64,000 nt of DNA from Eikenella longinqua (lineage in GTDB: Bacteria > Pseudomonadota > Gammaproteobacteria > Burkholderiales > Neisseriaceae), in the NCBI RefSeq assembly GCF_001648355.1, contig NZ_LXSL01000020.1:26545-90544 (forward strand), in the 5' to 3' direction. Each line of letters starts with the position of its first letter. Position 1 is the first letter of the stretch. The notes beneath the pieces are model-generated. The model was not told the origin of the DNA and did not search any database. It saw only the letters and a list, made by a program, of their open reading frames with translations. A program made the translations under genes and the position numbers. This document shows positions 1-10,219 of this stretch, piece by piece.

Positions 1-597
1 TCAATTCTGCCCGATGCCGAGGCGGCGGAAGGCTTCGGCGCAGGAGATGCGGGTGCTGTCGGCCAGCAAATCGGGGCGGACGGATGCGAATTCGCAGTGG
101 CCGCTGTTGCTGAGGATGAAGCTGTAGCGCTCTTGGATTTGGTTGTGTTGGTAGTGCTCGGCATCCCAAATTTGGTAGCGTTGGTTTTGCGGGATGTAGC
201 GGTAGTTCAGGCGCGGGCCGTGCATTTCACCCCGGCGGTTTTGCAGGCTGATGGAGGCGCGTTCGCCTTGGGTGAGGGAGAAGCAGGTTTGGGCGCCGTT
301 GGCATCGGGCGGGGTGCAGCCGCTGGGGTTGTTGCGCCGATATTGTTCTTCCAGGGCTCTGCGTTCGGCGGGGCTTAATATGCTGCGCGGGTCTGGCGGG
401 CGGCGTGGTTCGGCCGGCTGTTGCGCGGCGGGTATGCAGTTTTGGTTGCCGTAAATTTGCAGGCAGTGCCCTATCCGCTCTTGAAGCTGCCGGTCGGCTT
501 CGCGGCGCATGCGCTCGTTGGCCGGGTCGGCTTGGGCGGTGTGGCTGGCGAATAGGGCGGCCAGCGCTAGGAGCGGGAATAGGCGGGATGGTTTCAT
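1..597 (-). CDS. Secreted cysteine-containing protein of unknown function
   Basis: The 198-residue product starts with a clear Sec signal peptide: a basic MKPSR start, a hydrophobic stretch, and a likely cleavage after SHTAQA at about residue 23. The mature part is polar and Q/R/P-rich. It has six cysteines spread along its length, which suggests disulfide bonds in the periplasm. I recognise no domain. The ATG at 595-597 is immediately followed by the signal peptide, so the start is secure, and the stop codon is the first three bases of the window. The next gene on this strand, 610-1497, is also exported and ends 12 bases upstream, so the two may be cotranscribed. Confidence 0.8.
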   Translation of the reverse strand: MKPSRLFPLLALAALFASHTAQADPANERMRREADRQLQERIGHCLQIYGNQNCIPAAQQPAEPRRPPDPRSILSPAERRALEEQYRRNNPSGCTPPDANGAQTCFSLTQGERASISLQNRRGEMHGPRLNYRYIPQNQRYQIWDAEHYQHNQIQERYSFILSNSGHCEFASVRPDLLADSTRISCAEAFRRLGIGQN

Positions 598-609
598 GGG
601 TTGGTTTCT

Positions 610-1497
610 TTATTTGTTTGCCAAGGGGTAGGTTTGGGGCTCGACATACTTTTCTTGTGCGGCATTATAGTGGATGAGGAAGGCTTGGTTGCGGTAGCGT
701 TTGAAGCCGTCGAAGCCGGATACAGTGAGCTGCAGCGGGTAGATGCCTGCAGTGGGGCGGGCGTGGGGCATGATGCGGAAGGAGGCGGATAGTTCATACC
801 ATTCGGCACGGCATTTTTGGCGCTCAGCGGGAGTATTGGGTCGATAGGTGTCGCGGTTGGTATGACAGTTGTCTAGATAGTAGCCGTTACTTGTTTCGGT
901 TGTGATGCGGCTTTCGCTAATTTTGCCTGCGCCGTTGTGGATAAAGATAAGAATTTCCGAGCTGGCATAACCGTGGTTTAGGTAGGACATAGGCGTCATA
1001 AAACCCCAACGCTCTCTGCCGAATTGGCGGAATGACCAATATTTGGCTTCGGGCGTGAGGCCATAAGTCCCGATTTCGATGTAGTGTTTAGCTGCCAACA
1101 GTTGCCAGCCACCGTTCTCTTGTTTCAGCACAAATATGCCAGCCAAGCCGGATTGCCTCCGGCCACCGCTGCTTTCACCTTTATCAAAGTCAAACATATC
1201 GCCGGTGTATAGCAGATACATCAGCCTGCCCTGTGCTGTTTGGCGGATTTCACGTTTGGTTTGGCGCATGCAGAATTCGCCGCCTTCGTTGGAGTTGTAT
1301 TCTAATTCTGCGTCTGAGGGGCTGGCTCGGAAGCAGCGGTGTTGCTGCGAATAGTTCCGGTAGTAGAGTTGAACGATTTGCTCGGGGGTTTGCGCTCTGG
1401 GCATGGCTTTTTGCAGCCGGTGGGGCTGGGCGAGTGCGGTGTGCGCGTGGCTGGCGGCGGTGCTGAGGAGCAGGGCGAGGAGGAGCGGGGTTTTCAT
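610..1497 (-). CDS. Exported protein of unknown function
   Basis: The 295-residue product has an N-terminal signal peptide (MKTPLLLALLLSTAASHAH). The frame is open for 30 codons further upstream, but that extension only translates DUS repeats, so the start at 1497 is preferred. The N-terminal half contains a segment of the kind seen in periplasmic DUF3828-like or NTF2-like proteins (QTPEQIVQLYYRNYSQQ), followed by aromatic-rich sequence with two cysteine pairs. That family link is only an impression. It lies just upstream of another small exported protein and may form a two-gene unit with it. Confidence 0.75.
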   Translation of the reverse strand: MKTPLLLALLLSTAASHAHTALAQPHRLQKAMPRAQTPEQIVQLYYRNYSQQHRCFRASPSDAELEYNSNEGGEFCMRQTKREIRQTAQGRLMYLLYTGDMFDFDKGESSGGRRQSGLAGIFVLKQENGGWQLLAAKHYIEIGTYGLTPEAKYWSFRQFGRERWGFMTPMSYLNHGYASSEILIFIHNGAGKISESRITTETSNGYYLDNCHTNRDTYRPNTPAERQKCRAEWYELSASFRIMPHARPTAGIYPLQLTVSGFDGFKRYRNQAFLIHYNAAQEKYVEPQTYPLANK

Positions 1498-1519
1498 GAT
1501 GGCAAAGAATACATTGTTT

Positions 1520-1604
1520 AACTGCGTTGAGGCTCGCGCTTTCAGGTAGCCTGGCGAAGAATAGGCTACCTGAAAATCGTTGAGCACTTTTTTCAGGTAG
1601 CCTT
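1520..1604. repeat. Three DUS copies with a partial hairpin module
   Basis: The run ACTGCGTTGAGGCTCGCG followed by TTTCAGGTAGCCT is the right-hand module of the intergenic repeat family described at 2755. A forward DUS (about 1563) and another reverse copy (about 1592) follow, giving an inverted pair between ychF and the exported-protein gene. This could terminate ychF transcription. Confidence 0.7.
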
Positions 1605-1612
1605 CGTGCGCT

Positions 1613-2704
<1,092 letters not shown>

Positions 2705-2754
2705 GGGTGTTCCTTAGTATGCCGTTGAATCAAATCGGCGGATTTTATCATAGA

Positions 2755-2977
2755 AGGCTACCTGAAAGCGTGAGCTTCAACGCAGTTAAAACTTCTGCAT
2801 CGGGCTTGGCGATATTTTCAGGTAGCCTTTTGGGCGCGGGAGGCTACCTGAAAATGCCGGCTCGGTGTTTTTGGCTACGCAGAACCTGTAGCGCTCGTTT
2901 TCACTTCGTTGAAGTTGCGCTTTAGCTGCGCAGAAACTCAGCTTGGGCTGCGCCCAAACATCGCTTTCAGGTAGCCT
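2755..2977. repeat. Modular DUS-bounded hairpin repeat (copy 1, compound)
   Basis: This fills most of the 387-base gap between ychF and ispB. It contains four DUS copies and all three modules of the repeat family: AGCTGCGCAGAAACTC, the hairpin TTGGGC-TGC-GCCCAA followed by ACATCG, and versions of the CTTCGTTGAAG/TTCAACGCAGTT module. The left part reads in one orientation and the right part in the other, so two units may be joined here. Confidence 0.8.
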
Positions 2978-3017
2978 TCGGCAGGGCGGGAAATAGGCAG
3001 CTTGGGCGCAAGGCTGT

Positions 3018-3023
3018 TATAAT
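3018..3023 (+). promoter_or_regulatory. Probable -10 box of ispB
   Basis: A consensus TATAAT lies about 70 bases upstream of the ispB start, just after the repeat block. No good -35 hexamer is visible at the standard spacing; the best candidate is AGGCAG ending at 3000. Confidence 0.5.
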
Positions 3024-3091
3024 GCTGCCCCTGTTTGGCCGGCGCGTTGGCCCGGCCGCCATACCGAATAACTACAGAGCCGCACACCATT

Positions 3092-4066
3092 ATGCTTGAG
3101 CACCTGCCTTATTTCCAGCAACACCTGCCCCGCGATTTGGGCCGCGTTAATGCGGTGATCGAGCGCGCGGTGCAGTCGGAAGTGGCGCTGATTTCGCAAA
3201 TCGGGCGCTACATCATCAGCGCCGGCGGCAAGCGTTTGCGCCCCATCCTCACCATCCTCTCCGGCAAGGTGCTGGGCTACGAGCAAGACCCGCTCTACGC
3301 GCTGGCGGCAATGGTGGAATTCATCCACACCTCCACCCTGCTGCACGACGACGTGGTGGACGAAAGCGAAATGCGGCGCGGCCGCCAAACGGCCAACAAT
3401 ATGTTTGGCAACGCCGCCGCCGTGCTGGTGGGCGACTTTCTCTACACCCGTGCGTTTCAGCTGATGGTGTCTTCCGGCAGCTTGAAGATTTTAGACGTGA
3501 TGGCCGATGCCACCAACATCATCGCCGAAGGCGAAGTGCTCCAGCTGATGAACATCGGCAACACCCAAATCACCGAAGCCGAATATGTGCAGGTAATCCA
3601 ATACAAAACCGCCAAGCTGTTTGAAGCCGCCGCGCAGGTGGGCGCGATTCTGGCCGGCGCCACGCCCGAGCAGGAGGCCGCGCTGAAAGACTACGGCCGC
3701 CACATCGGCACCGCCTTCCAAATTATCGACGACGTGCTGGATTACGCCGGCAACGTGGCCGAAACCGGCAAAAACGTGGGCGACGACCTGGCCGAAGGCA
3801 AGCCCACCCTGCCGCTGATCTACCTCATGCAAAACGCCGCGCCGCCCGTGGCCGATGCCGTGCGCCACGCGCTGGAGCACGCCGACCGCAGCTATTTCGA
3901 GCAAATCCACGGCTGTGTGGCGCAATCCGATGCGCTGGCCTATTGCGTGAACGAGGCGCGCAAAGCGGTGGACGAAGCCGTGGCCTGCCTGGGAGCGCTG
4001 CCGGATAACGACGTGGCCCGAGCCATGCGCCAGCTTGCCGAAGAATCGCTGGCGCGTGTATCATAG
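3092..4066 (+). CDS. ispB: Octaprenyl diphosphate synthase (polyprenyl synthase)
   Basis: The 324-residue all-trans polyprenyl diphosphate synthase makes the isoprenoid side chain of ubiquinone. The first aspartate-rich motif is LLHDDVVDE and the second is QIIDDVLDY, with GGKRLRP near the N-terminus binding isopentenyl diphosphate. The frame is open 19 codons upstream, but MLEHLPYFQQHLPRDLG is the family-like N-terminus and fits the TATAAT at 3018. Chain length C40 is inferred from the Neisseriaceae setting; the sequence alone does not prove it. The DUF441 gene follows after 25 bases and may be cotranscribed. Confidence 0.95.
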   Translation: MLEHLPYFQQHLPRDLGRVNAVIERAVQSEVALISQIGRYIISAGGKRLRPILTILSGKVLGYEQDPLYALAAMVEFIHTSTLLHDDVVDESEMRRGRQTANNMFGNAAAVLVGDFLYTRAFQLMVSSGSLKILDVMADATNIIAEGEVLQLMNIGNTQITEAEYVQVIQYKTAKLFEAAAQVGAILAGATPEQEAALKDYGRHIGTAFQIIDDVLDYAGNVAETGKNVGDDLAEGKPTLPLIYLMQNAAPPVADAVRHALEHADRSYFEQIHGCVAQSDALAYCVNEARKAVDEAVACLGALPDNDVARAMRQLAEESLARVS

Positions 4067-4091
4067 CGGCCTTTTTATTGGGAATAGATAA

Positions 4092-4535
4092 TTGCATCTG
4101 AACCTTATCCCGCTGTTTTTGGTGATGCTGATTTTGCTGGGCGTGCTCAGCAATAACCAATCCATCACCATCGCCGCCACCGTGCTGCTCCTGATGCAGC
4201 AAACCTTGCTGGCGCGCTATATCCCGCTGGCCGAACAATACGGCGTGCAGGCGGGCATCATCCTGCTGACCATCGGCGTGCTCAGCCCGCTGGTGTCGGG
4301 CAAAATCCAAATTCCCGGCCTGGCCGGGTTTATGAACTGGAAAATGTTTGCGGCGGTGTCGGTGGGCGTGCTGGTGGCGTGGTTGGCCGGGCGCGGCGTG
4401 CCGCTGATGAGCGAACAGCCGGTGTTGGTAACCGGCCTCCTGCTGGGCACGATTATCGGCGTGGCCTTTTTGGGCGGCATCCCGGTGGGGCCGCTGATTG
4501 CGGCGGGGATTTTGTCGTTTCTGGCCGGGAAGTGA
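4092..4535 (+). CDS. DUF441 (YeaL-type) membrane protein
   Basis: The 147-residue protein has about four transmembrane segments and the family hallmarks [24 protein letters not shown] and [12 protein letters not shown]. The function of DUF441 proteins is unknown. It most likely begins at a TTG codon (4092-4094): the first hydrophobic helix starts immediately afterwards and the first in-frame ATG, around 4122, would remove most of it. The protein is very close to the Neisseria form in length. It follows ispB closely, and tRNA-Arg lies just downstream. Confidence 0.9.
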   Translation: MHLNLIPLFLVMLILLGVLSNNQSITIAATVLLLMQQTLLARYIPLAEQYGVQAGIILLTIGVLSPLVSGKIQIPGLAGFMNWKMFAAVSVGVLVAWLAGRGVPLMSEQPVLVTGLLLGTIIGVAFLGGIPVGPLIAAGILSFLAGK

Positions 4536-4567
4536 TGGATAGCAGCATAAATTTTGAGTTTTGATTT

Positions 4568-4642
4568 CTCGCCGTAGTTCAACGGATAGAACGTATGCCT
4601 CCTAAGCGTAAAATACAGGTTCGATTCCTGTCGGCGGGGCCA
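4568..4642 (+). tRNA. tRNA-Arg (anticodon CCU)
   Basis: A full cloverleaf can be folded. The acceptor stem is CTCGCCG paired with CGGCGGG (one T-G pair). The D arm is GTTC/GAAC. The anticodon stem is TATGC/GCGTA around loop CTCCTAA, with anticodon CCT at 4601-4603. The T arm is ACAGG-TTCGATT-CCTGT. The discriminator base is G and the CCA end is encoded. It reads the rare AGG codon. Confidence 0.96.
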
Positions 4643-4650
4643 TGATGAAA

Positions 4651-4682
4651 AGGCTACCTGAAATTTTCAGGTAGCCTTTTTT
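4651..4682 (+). terminator. Inverted DUS pair acting as terminator
   Basis: AGGCTACCTGAA and its complement are separated by only a few bases (AGGCTACCTGAAA-TTTTCAGGTAGCCT) and followed by a run of T. This is a compact rho-independent terminator directly after tRNA-Arg. Confidence 0.9.
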
Positions 4683-4726
4683 CATTTGCTTGACTTCATC
4701 CTAATATGGGACTAGATTCTTATCCC

Positions 4727-5029
4727 ATGAAGATTATCGCCGTTTCCACTTTGCGCGAATTTTGGGCAATCCATCCGGATGCCGAGCAGCCGCTCAAGGC
4801 ATGGTATGCCGAGGTGAAGCATGCCGATTGGCGCAATATGCACGACATCAAGCAAATGTTTGCCACGGCCAGCATTCTGAAAAACAACCGCGTGGTGTTC
4901 AACATCAAAGGCAACCGCTATCGGCTGGTGGCCGCGATATGGTTCGGGGCGGGCTATGTATACATCAAATTTGTCGGCACGCACGGCGAATACGACAAAA
5001 TCAGTGCCGATACTGTAGAAAGGAGTTGA
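4727..5029 (+). CDS. higB: HigB-family toxin
   Basis: The 100-residue product resembles the HigB toxin family (RelE-like mRNA interferase): an N-terminal helix pair, then VVFNIKGNRYRLVAAIWF and a C-terminal VGTHGEYDKI. These match the conserved NVGGNELRVVA and THKEYD regions of E. coli HigB (YgjN). Such toxins cleave mRNA on the ribosome. The start at 4727 is preferred over an ATG seven codons upstream, because MKIIAVSTL is the family-like beginning. The toxin gene precedes its antitoxin, as is usual for higBA, and sits just downstream of tRNA-Arg. Confidence 0.9.
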   Translation: MKIIAVSTLREFWAIHPDAEQPLKAWYAEVKHADWRNMHDIKQMFATASILKNNRVVFNIKGNRYRLVAAIWFGAGYVYIKFVGTHGEYDKISADTVERS

Positions 5030-5032
5030 ACC

Positions 5033-5404
5033 ATGTTGCCGGCGTTGAAACCTATCCGCAGCGAGGAAGCCTACCGTGCCGCTTTGGCGCGCTTGGAGGC
5101 GTTTTTTGACGCTAATCCCGATGCCGCTGCTCAAGAAGAGGCGGATTATTTTGAAGTGTTGGCTTCCTTGGTGGAGGCTTATGAGGCGCGGCAATATCCG
5201 GTGGAGCCGCCCACGCCGATTGAAGCCATCAAGTTCCGTATGGAGCAAATGGGGTTGGAAGTGAAGGATATGGACGGCATCATCGGTAAACCGAACCGCG
5301 TATACGAGGTGCTGAACGGCACCCGCCCGCTCAGTTTGGCCATGATCCGCCGCCTGCACGACAAGCTCGGTATTTCCGCCGATACGCTGATTCGGGCTAC
5401 CTGA
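5033..5404 (+). CDS. higA: HigA-family antitoxin (Xre-type HTH)
   Basis: The 123-residue antitoxin is of the longer HigA type: an N-terminal helical region, then PPTPIEAIKFRMEQMGL and a helix-turn-helix ending SLAMIRRLHDKLGISADTLI. It would neutralise HigB and repress the operon. Its ribosome-binding site AAGGAG lies inside the last codons of higB, with only three bases between the genes, so translation is probably coupled. The last codons and the TGA stop are formed by a DUS (CGGGCTACCTGAA), so the C-terminal RAT is a by-product of the uptake sequence. Confidence 0.92.
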   Translation: MLPALKPIRSEEAYRAALARLEAFFDANPDAAAQEEADYFEVLASLVEAYEARQYPVEPPTPIEAIKFRMEQMGLEVKDMDGIIGKPNRVYEVLNGTRPLSLAMIRRLHDKLGISADTLIRAT

Positions 5405-5463
5405 AAACCGTATTGCAGAAAATTCGGATTCAGAAGGGACGGCAGCGTAGTATTACTAAGTAA

Positions 5464-5529
5464 AGGCTACCTGAAAAATTTAGCTTCGCAGAAACTTCGC
5501 TGCGCTGCGTTTTCAGGTAGCCTTTTTTT
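5464..5529. repeat. Modular DUS-bounded hairpin repeat (copy 2) / bidirectional terminator
   Basis: A complete unit bounded by inverted DUS copies, with the module TTTAGCTTCGCAGAAACTTCG in between and a T-run at the right end. It separates higA from the convergent ppc gene and probably terminates both. Confidence 0.8.
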
Positions 5530-5554
5530 GCCTGCCGTTTGCGGGAAACGGGCA

Positions 5555-8257
5555 TCAGCCGGTATTGCGCAGGCCTTGTGCCACGCCGTTGATGGTGAGG
5601 TGGATGAGGTGGATGAGCTGCGGGTTGCCGGGGTGGCGGCGCAGGCGGGCGAGCAGGGCTACCTGAAGCCAGTTGAGCGCGTTCAGATAGGGGATGCGCA
5701 GGGTGAGCGAGCGGGCTAGGGTGCGGTTGTCGGTGAGCAGGTGGTCTTGCTCGATCAGTTGCAGCAGGGCGCGGCGGCTGCGCTCGAATTCGCCGGCAAT
5801 GCGCTCAAACATGGCTTCGGCGGCCTGCGGCTGGGCGGCGAGGCCCACGTAGGCGCGGGCGATGTCGAGATCGGCCTTGGCCATCACTTGTTCCATATTG
5901 GAGAGCATGGCTTGGAAGAAGGCGCTGTGCCGCACCATGTGGCGCAGGCGTTCGAGGTTGGCGGGGTTGTCGCGCAGAAGCTGCTCGACGGCGCTGCCGA
6001 AGCCGTACCAGGCGGGCAGCATGAGGCGGTTTTGCGTCCAGGAGAACACCCAGGGGATGGCGCGCAAATCCTGTATCCGCGCCAGGGTTTTGCGGCTGGC
6101 GGGGCGGCTGCCGATGTTGAGGCTGGCGATTTCGTTGATGGGGCTGGTTTGCAGGAAGTAATCGACGAAATCGGGATGGGTGATGAGCGCGCGGTAGTAG
6201 GCGAAGGCGGCGTCGGAGAGGGATTGCATCAGCGCGGCGTCGGGCTCTTCGGTGCGGTGCGGCAGCAGGCTGGCTTCGAGTGCGGCGGCCACCAGGGTTT
6301 CCAGGTTACGCTCGGCGTTGTCGGCGTCGGCGTATTTGGCGGTGATCACTTCGCCTTGCTCGGTGATGCGGATCTGTCCGGCCACGCTGCCGGCGGGCTG
6401 CGCCAGCACGGCTTCGTAGGAGGGGCCGCCGCCGCGCCCCACGCTGCCGCCGCGGCCGTGGAACAGGCGCAGGCGCACTTGGTGTTTGGCAAACAGTTTC
6501 ACCAGCGCCTGCTCGGCCTGATACAGCACCCATTGGCTGGTCACGTAGCCGCCGTCTTTGTTGCTGTCGGAATAGCCGAGCATGATTTCTTGGATGTTGC
6601 TGCGGCCGGCGAGCAGGTGGCGGTACCAGGGCAGGGAGAAGAGGTGATCCATCACGCCGATGCACTCTTGCAGCGCTTCGATGGTTTCAAACAGCGGTAC
6701 GATGTTGAGCCGGCTTTCAGGTAGCCCTTCGGCATTCAGGCGCAGCAGGCCGGTTTCTTTCATAATCAGAGCCAAGGCCAGCATTTCGCTGGCGTTTTCG
6801 GCGTTGGAAATAATGCTCTGGCGGATGGCGTCTTCGCCGAATTCGGTTTTGATGGTGGCGGCGGCGCGGAAAATGGCCAGCTCGTGCTCGGTGGCTTCGC
6901 TGTATTGGGCAAACGGGCTGTGCAGCGGGCGCGGGGAAGACAATTCGCGCAGCAGCACGCGTTCGCGTTCGGCTTCGCCCAGCTCTTGCAGGTTTTCCAG
7001 GCCGGCGGCGGCAAAGAGCTCGGCGGCCACGTCGATGTGGCGCTGGGCGTGCTGGCGCAAATCCAGCGGCATCAGATAGAAGCGGAACACGGAGGCGGAG
7101 CGGATGAGGTCGGCCAGGCGGCCGTCGGCCAAGAGGCGACTGCCGTTGTCGCACAATGAAGCGCGGATGGCGTGCAGGTCGGCCAAAAATTCTTCCACCG
7201 TGGCATACGGCTCGAGCAGGCCGAACAGGCTGCCCAGCCCGCTGCCAAATTTGCGGGCGGTGGCCACAGTGCGGGCGATGATGTAGGCCAGGGCGCGGCG
7301 GTAGGGCTCTTCTTCGTGCGCTCGCTCGGTGTCGGGCGATTGGGCAGATAAAGCCAGCACTTCGGGGCTCACGTTGACGCGCCGCACCGACATGGGCAAC
7401 TCTTCATACAATTTATACAGCTGGCTGCGGTAGAAGCGGAACACGGCGCTCACCTGCTGGGCGAAGGCAGCGCGCAGGGTGTCGGCGGACACGAATGGGT
7501 TGCCATCGCGGTCGCCGCCAATCCAGCCGCCAATGTGCAGCACGTTGGGCAGGCGGCTGTGCGGGTAGGCTGCCTGAAGCGCGGCCTCCAGCTTGCGGTA
7601 TACGCCGGGCACGGCAGTAAAGAAGCTAAGCGGGAAATACATGATGCCGTTGCTGATTTCGTCGGCTACGGTGATTTTGAAGTGGCGGTTTTCATTGGTT
7701 TGCCACAGCGTCCACAGCATGGTTTGCACCTGCTGCTGCAAGCGGTCTTCGTTTTGGCCGGCCTGGCTGGCGCGGCGGTCGAGCAGGTTGCGGATTTGGC
7801 GGTGCAGGGTGAGGATGGTTTGGCGCTGCACTTCGGTGGGGTGGGCGGTGAGCACGGCAGCCACTTCGGTGTGGTCGAGCTGTTGTTGCAGCGCTTCGGC
7901 GTTCACGCCCTGCTGGCGCAGCAGCTCGAGGGTGTGGCCGAAGGTGGATTTCACATTGTCGCGGGTGTGGCTGTGGGCGAGGCGGCGGCGCTGGTGGTGC
8001 GCGTCTTCGGCAATGTTGAGGATTTGCGCAAACAGGCCGCAGGCGCGGATGAGGTCTTCGAGCTGCTGGTCGTTGAGCTGCGGCAGGCTGCGCGCCACCA
8101 CTTCCTGCGGCGCTTCGCCGCTAATCAGCGCGGCCACGGCGTCTTGCACGGGGCGGTCGGTTTGCGCGGCGAGCACGGTTTGCAGCGCATCGGTGAGGAA
8201 GGCGACGTCGTCGAAGAGGGGGGCGTCTTTGTAGGGATGCTGGGGTTGTTCGAGCAT
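5555..8257 (-). CDS. ppc: Phosphoenolpyruvate carboxylase
   Basis: The 900-residue enzyme carboxylates phosphoenolpyruvate to oxaloacetate to refill the TCA cycle. Key signatures are [14 protein letters not shown] (catalytic His) near residues 133-146, [26 protein letters not shown], and the glycine-rich [14 protein letters not shown] loop. It ends in the usual C-terminal RNTG. Length is typical. A forward DUS lies in frame near the 3' end and another reads as GLPESRLN in the middle; a variant DUS (AGGCTGCCTGAA) lies near 7568. It follows the lipid-enzyme fusion gene by 24 bases and may be transcribed with it. Confidence 0.97.
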   Translation of the reverse strand: MLEQPQHPYKDAPLFDDVAFLTDALQTVLAAQTDRPVQDAVAALISGEAPQEVVARSLPQLNDQQLEDLIRACGLFAQILNIAEDAHHQRRRLAHSHTRDNVKSTFGHTLELLRQQGVNAEALQQQLDHTEVAAVLTAHPTEVQRQTILTLHRQIRNLLDRRASQAGQNEDRLQQQVQTMLWTLWQTNENRHFKITVADEISNGIMYFPLSFFTAVPGVYRKLEAALQAAYPHSRLPNVLHIGGWIGGDRDGNPFVSADTLRAAFAQQVSAVFRFYRSQLYKLYEELPMSVRRVNVSPEVLALSAQSPDTERAHEEEPYRRALAYIIARTVATARKFGSGLGSLFGLLEPYATVEEFLADLHAIRASLCDNGSRLLADGRLADLIRSASVFRFYLMPLDLRQHAQRHIDVAAELFAAAGLENLQELGEAERERVLLRELSSPRPLHSPFAQYSEATEHELAIFRAAATIKTEFGEDAIRQSIISNAENASEMLALALIMKETGLLRLNAEGLPESRLNIVPLFETIEALQECIGVMDHLFSLPWYRHLLAGRSNIQEIMLGYSDSNKDGGYVTSQWVLYQAEQALVKLFAKHQVRLRLFHGRGGSVGRGGGPSYEAVLAQPAGSVAGQIRITEQGEVITAKYADADNAERNLETLVAAALEASLLPHRTEEPDAALMQSLSDAAFAYYRALITHPDFVDYFLQTSPINEIASLNIGSRPASRKTLARIQDLRAIPWVFSWTQNRLMLPAWYGFGSAVEQLLRDNPANLERLRHMVRHSAFFQAMLSNMEQVMAKADLDIARAYVGLAAQPQAAEAMFERIAGEFERSRRALLQLIEQDHLLTDNRTLARSLTLRIPYLNALNWLQVALLARLRRHPGNPQLIHLIHLTINGVAQGLRNTG

Positions 8258-8281
8258 AGCGGGGAGTTCCTTTGCAGAGGG

Positions 8282-10219
8282 TTATTCTTGGGTGAGCCGG
8301 GAAAAGCGCAGCGTACTGTTGGGATAATCCAAGCCGTACACGCACCAGATTAATGCAAAATAGGCCAAAGCATGCAGTGGCCAGCGGGCAGGGAGGCTAC
8401 CTGAAAACAGCGGGGCGGAGGGCAGGCAGGTAAACAGGATGCCAGCCAACACGGAGGCCAGCGCCAGCCATTGGTACACGCGCATGCCGAGAAAATACGG
8501 CGTTTGCGGTTCGCCGCGCAGCGATTCTTCCACGAAGCGGAACGCGCCGCTGAGAATCAAATACATGCCGGCAATAAACGAAGCGGGCATGTGCAGTCGG
8601 TATAAGCGCCACAGCAGGAAAAAGCTCAGGAAATTGGCGGCGATGGAGTAAAACTGGGTGGGGTGCAGGTTTTGCCCCTGCCAGCCGGCCAGTTTGCACA
8701 CGCGCGATTTTTCGTGGAAAAAACGTATGCCCGGCATCTCGGTGGGGATGCCGTGGCAGCAGCCCTGAATCAGGCAGCGGCAGCGGCCGAACAGCTGGAT
8801 GGGGCAGGCAGCCAGCGCGGCCGTGCCCAACAGCGTCCAGCCGCCCAAATCCGAGCAGGCGGCAATCAGGCAGCCGGCCAACACAATGCCCAGCACGCTG
8901 CCGTAGTAGCCGAACGGGCGCAGCAGCGCCGACGAGCCTTCCACCCATTGCGCCCACAAGCCCGCGCCGATAAATCCGGCGATGCCCAGCAACCACACCA
9001 CCCACAGATACTGCGGCAGCAAATAAGCCAGCACCAGAAAACCGCATACGCCGCCCAAGGCAGCATAAAAGCCGTGGTTGATCAGCCGCAGGCGGCCGAA
9101 ACGCCATTCGTGCCACGAATTGGCAATCGCTTCGGCAGCACGCAGCAGCCTGCGGTATATCGGCTGCCGGTGGCGGATAGCCAAATAAGCAGCTGCCCCG
9201 GCCAGCACATCGGCCAAGGTATGGTTGTGCGTGGTCAGGCAGCTCATGATCACCAACGCCGCCAGCACAGCCCATACCATACGCCACTGCGGGCGGCATA
9301 GGCAAGAATAGCGTGCCGCCAGCAGCGCCCAAAACACATGGAACGAAGGCAGCGCCGCCGCCGCGCTGTCGTATTCCCGCCCCTGCGCAATCCAGTGCAG
9401 CCATAAAGAATTTTCAGGTAGCCTGCCGTAGCGCACGGCAGCCGGAATAACGAGATAACAATAAAAAATCAGCGCCATGCCCCAAAAGGCATCCAAGGCA
9501 AAGCCGCGCAGCAGACGGTTTTGCCGCAAACACAGCGGCAGCAGCCCCGCCCACGGATAGAGCAGCACATAAAACACCACGCTGAAGCCCCACAGCGGCA
9601 CCGCCTCATCCCAAGCGCCGTTGCTATACCACACATCCGGCGGCACCCCCAGCCACACAAATGCTTCATATAGCAGCAGCCACAGCAGCCAAATCTCCAG
9701 CCCGAGCAGCAGCCGCTTAGAGAAAGAAACCTCGTGCCCGTTGTCTGGCGGCAGGCTGAACCAGCCGTAGTGCAGCAGCGGGCGCGCGCCGAACTGCCTC
9801 TCCATCACCTCGCGCTCGAAGCCCGCCACATAAGCCGCTGTGAGCAGCGCAAACAGCGGCGACACCAGCCACAGCCCGCCCGGCGACTGCGCATACAGCG
9901 CCGTGCCCGCACACAGCCAAACCGCGCCGGTGTAAATCGGGTGGCGGCACAGCCGGTAGGCGCCCGAAGCCACGAAATGCTGCGGCGGAAACGCATTCAT
10001 CGGCAGGCCGCCGCCGCGGTGCCACAAATTGTGCATCGCCCACAACATCAGCGAGAGCCCGGCCGCCGCCAGCAGCGCGCCAGCCAGCGGATAAGGCGGC
10101 ACCGGCAGCCGCACCGCGCCCGAAGTGTGCCGCGCCCAAAAAATCAGCAGCAGCGGCAGCAGCAGGCAGAACACGGCGGCATAAGCCGTTTTTTGCAGAG
10201 CAAGGTTTATTTTTGCCAT
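8282..10219 (-). CDS. Triple-domain membrane protein: ICMT-like methyltransferase, PAP2-like phosphatase, Lgt-like transferase
   Basis: The 645-residue polytopic membrane protein joins three units. Residues 1-165 resemble isoprenylcysteine/phospholipid methyltransferases, with GAYRLCRHPIYTGAVW at 86-101. Residues 170-360 carry PAP2/AUR1-like phosphatase motifs, PSFH at 291-294 and HNHTLADVLAG at 331-341. Residues 430-600 resemble prolipoprotein diacylglyceryl transferase: GRCRCLIQGCCHG at 478-490, LHPTQFYS at 518-525 and GAFRFVEESLRGEP at 558-571. The Cys-rich form of the first Lgt motif is typical of non-canonical Lgt homologues, so this is probably not the housekeeping Lgt. It overlaps the upstream gene by 13 bases. 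The substrate is unknown; a lipid- or lipoprotein-modifying role is inferred. Confidence 0.85.
   Translation of the reverse strand: MAKINLALQKTAYAAVFCLLLPLLLIFWARHTSGAVRLPVPPYPLAGALLAAAGLSLMLWAMHNLWHRGGGLPMNAFPPQHFVASGAYRLCRHPIYTGAVWLCAGTALYAQSPGGLWLVSPLFALLTAAYVAGFEREVMERQFGARPLLHYGWFSLPPDNGHEVSFSKRLLLGLEIWLLWLLLYEAFVWLGVPPDVWYSNGAWDEAVPLWGFSVVFYVLLYPWAGLLPLCLRQNRLLRGFALDAFWGMALIFYCYLVIPAAVRYGRLPENSLWLHWIAQGREYDSAAAALPSFHVFWALLAARYSCLCRPQWRMVWAVLAALVIMSCLTTHNHTLADVLAGAAAYLAIRHRQPIYRRLLRAAEAIANSWHEWRFGRLRLINHGFYAALGGVCGFLVLAYLLPQYLWVVWLLGIAGFIGAGLWAQWVEGSSALLRPFGYYGSVLGIVLAGCLIAACSDLGGWTLLGTAALAACPIQLFGRCRCLIQGCCHGIPTEMPGIRFFHEKSRVCKLAGWQGQNLHPTQFYSIAANFLSFFLLWRLYRLHMPASFIAGMYLILSGAFRFVEESLRGEPQTPYFLGMRVYQWLALASVLAGILFTCLPSAPLFSGSLPARWPLHALAYFALIWCVYGLDYPNSTLRFSRLTQE

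Noticed and set aside
4651..4682. Short inverted repeats after tRNA-Arg as an attachment site
   Set aside because: The repeat is a DUS pair found all over the window; no duplicated tRNA end or integrase is seen.
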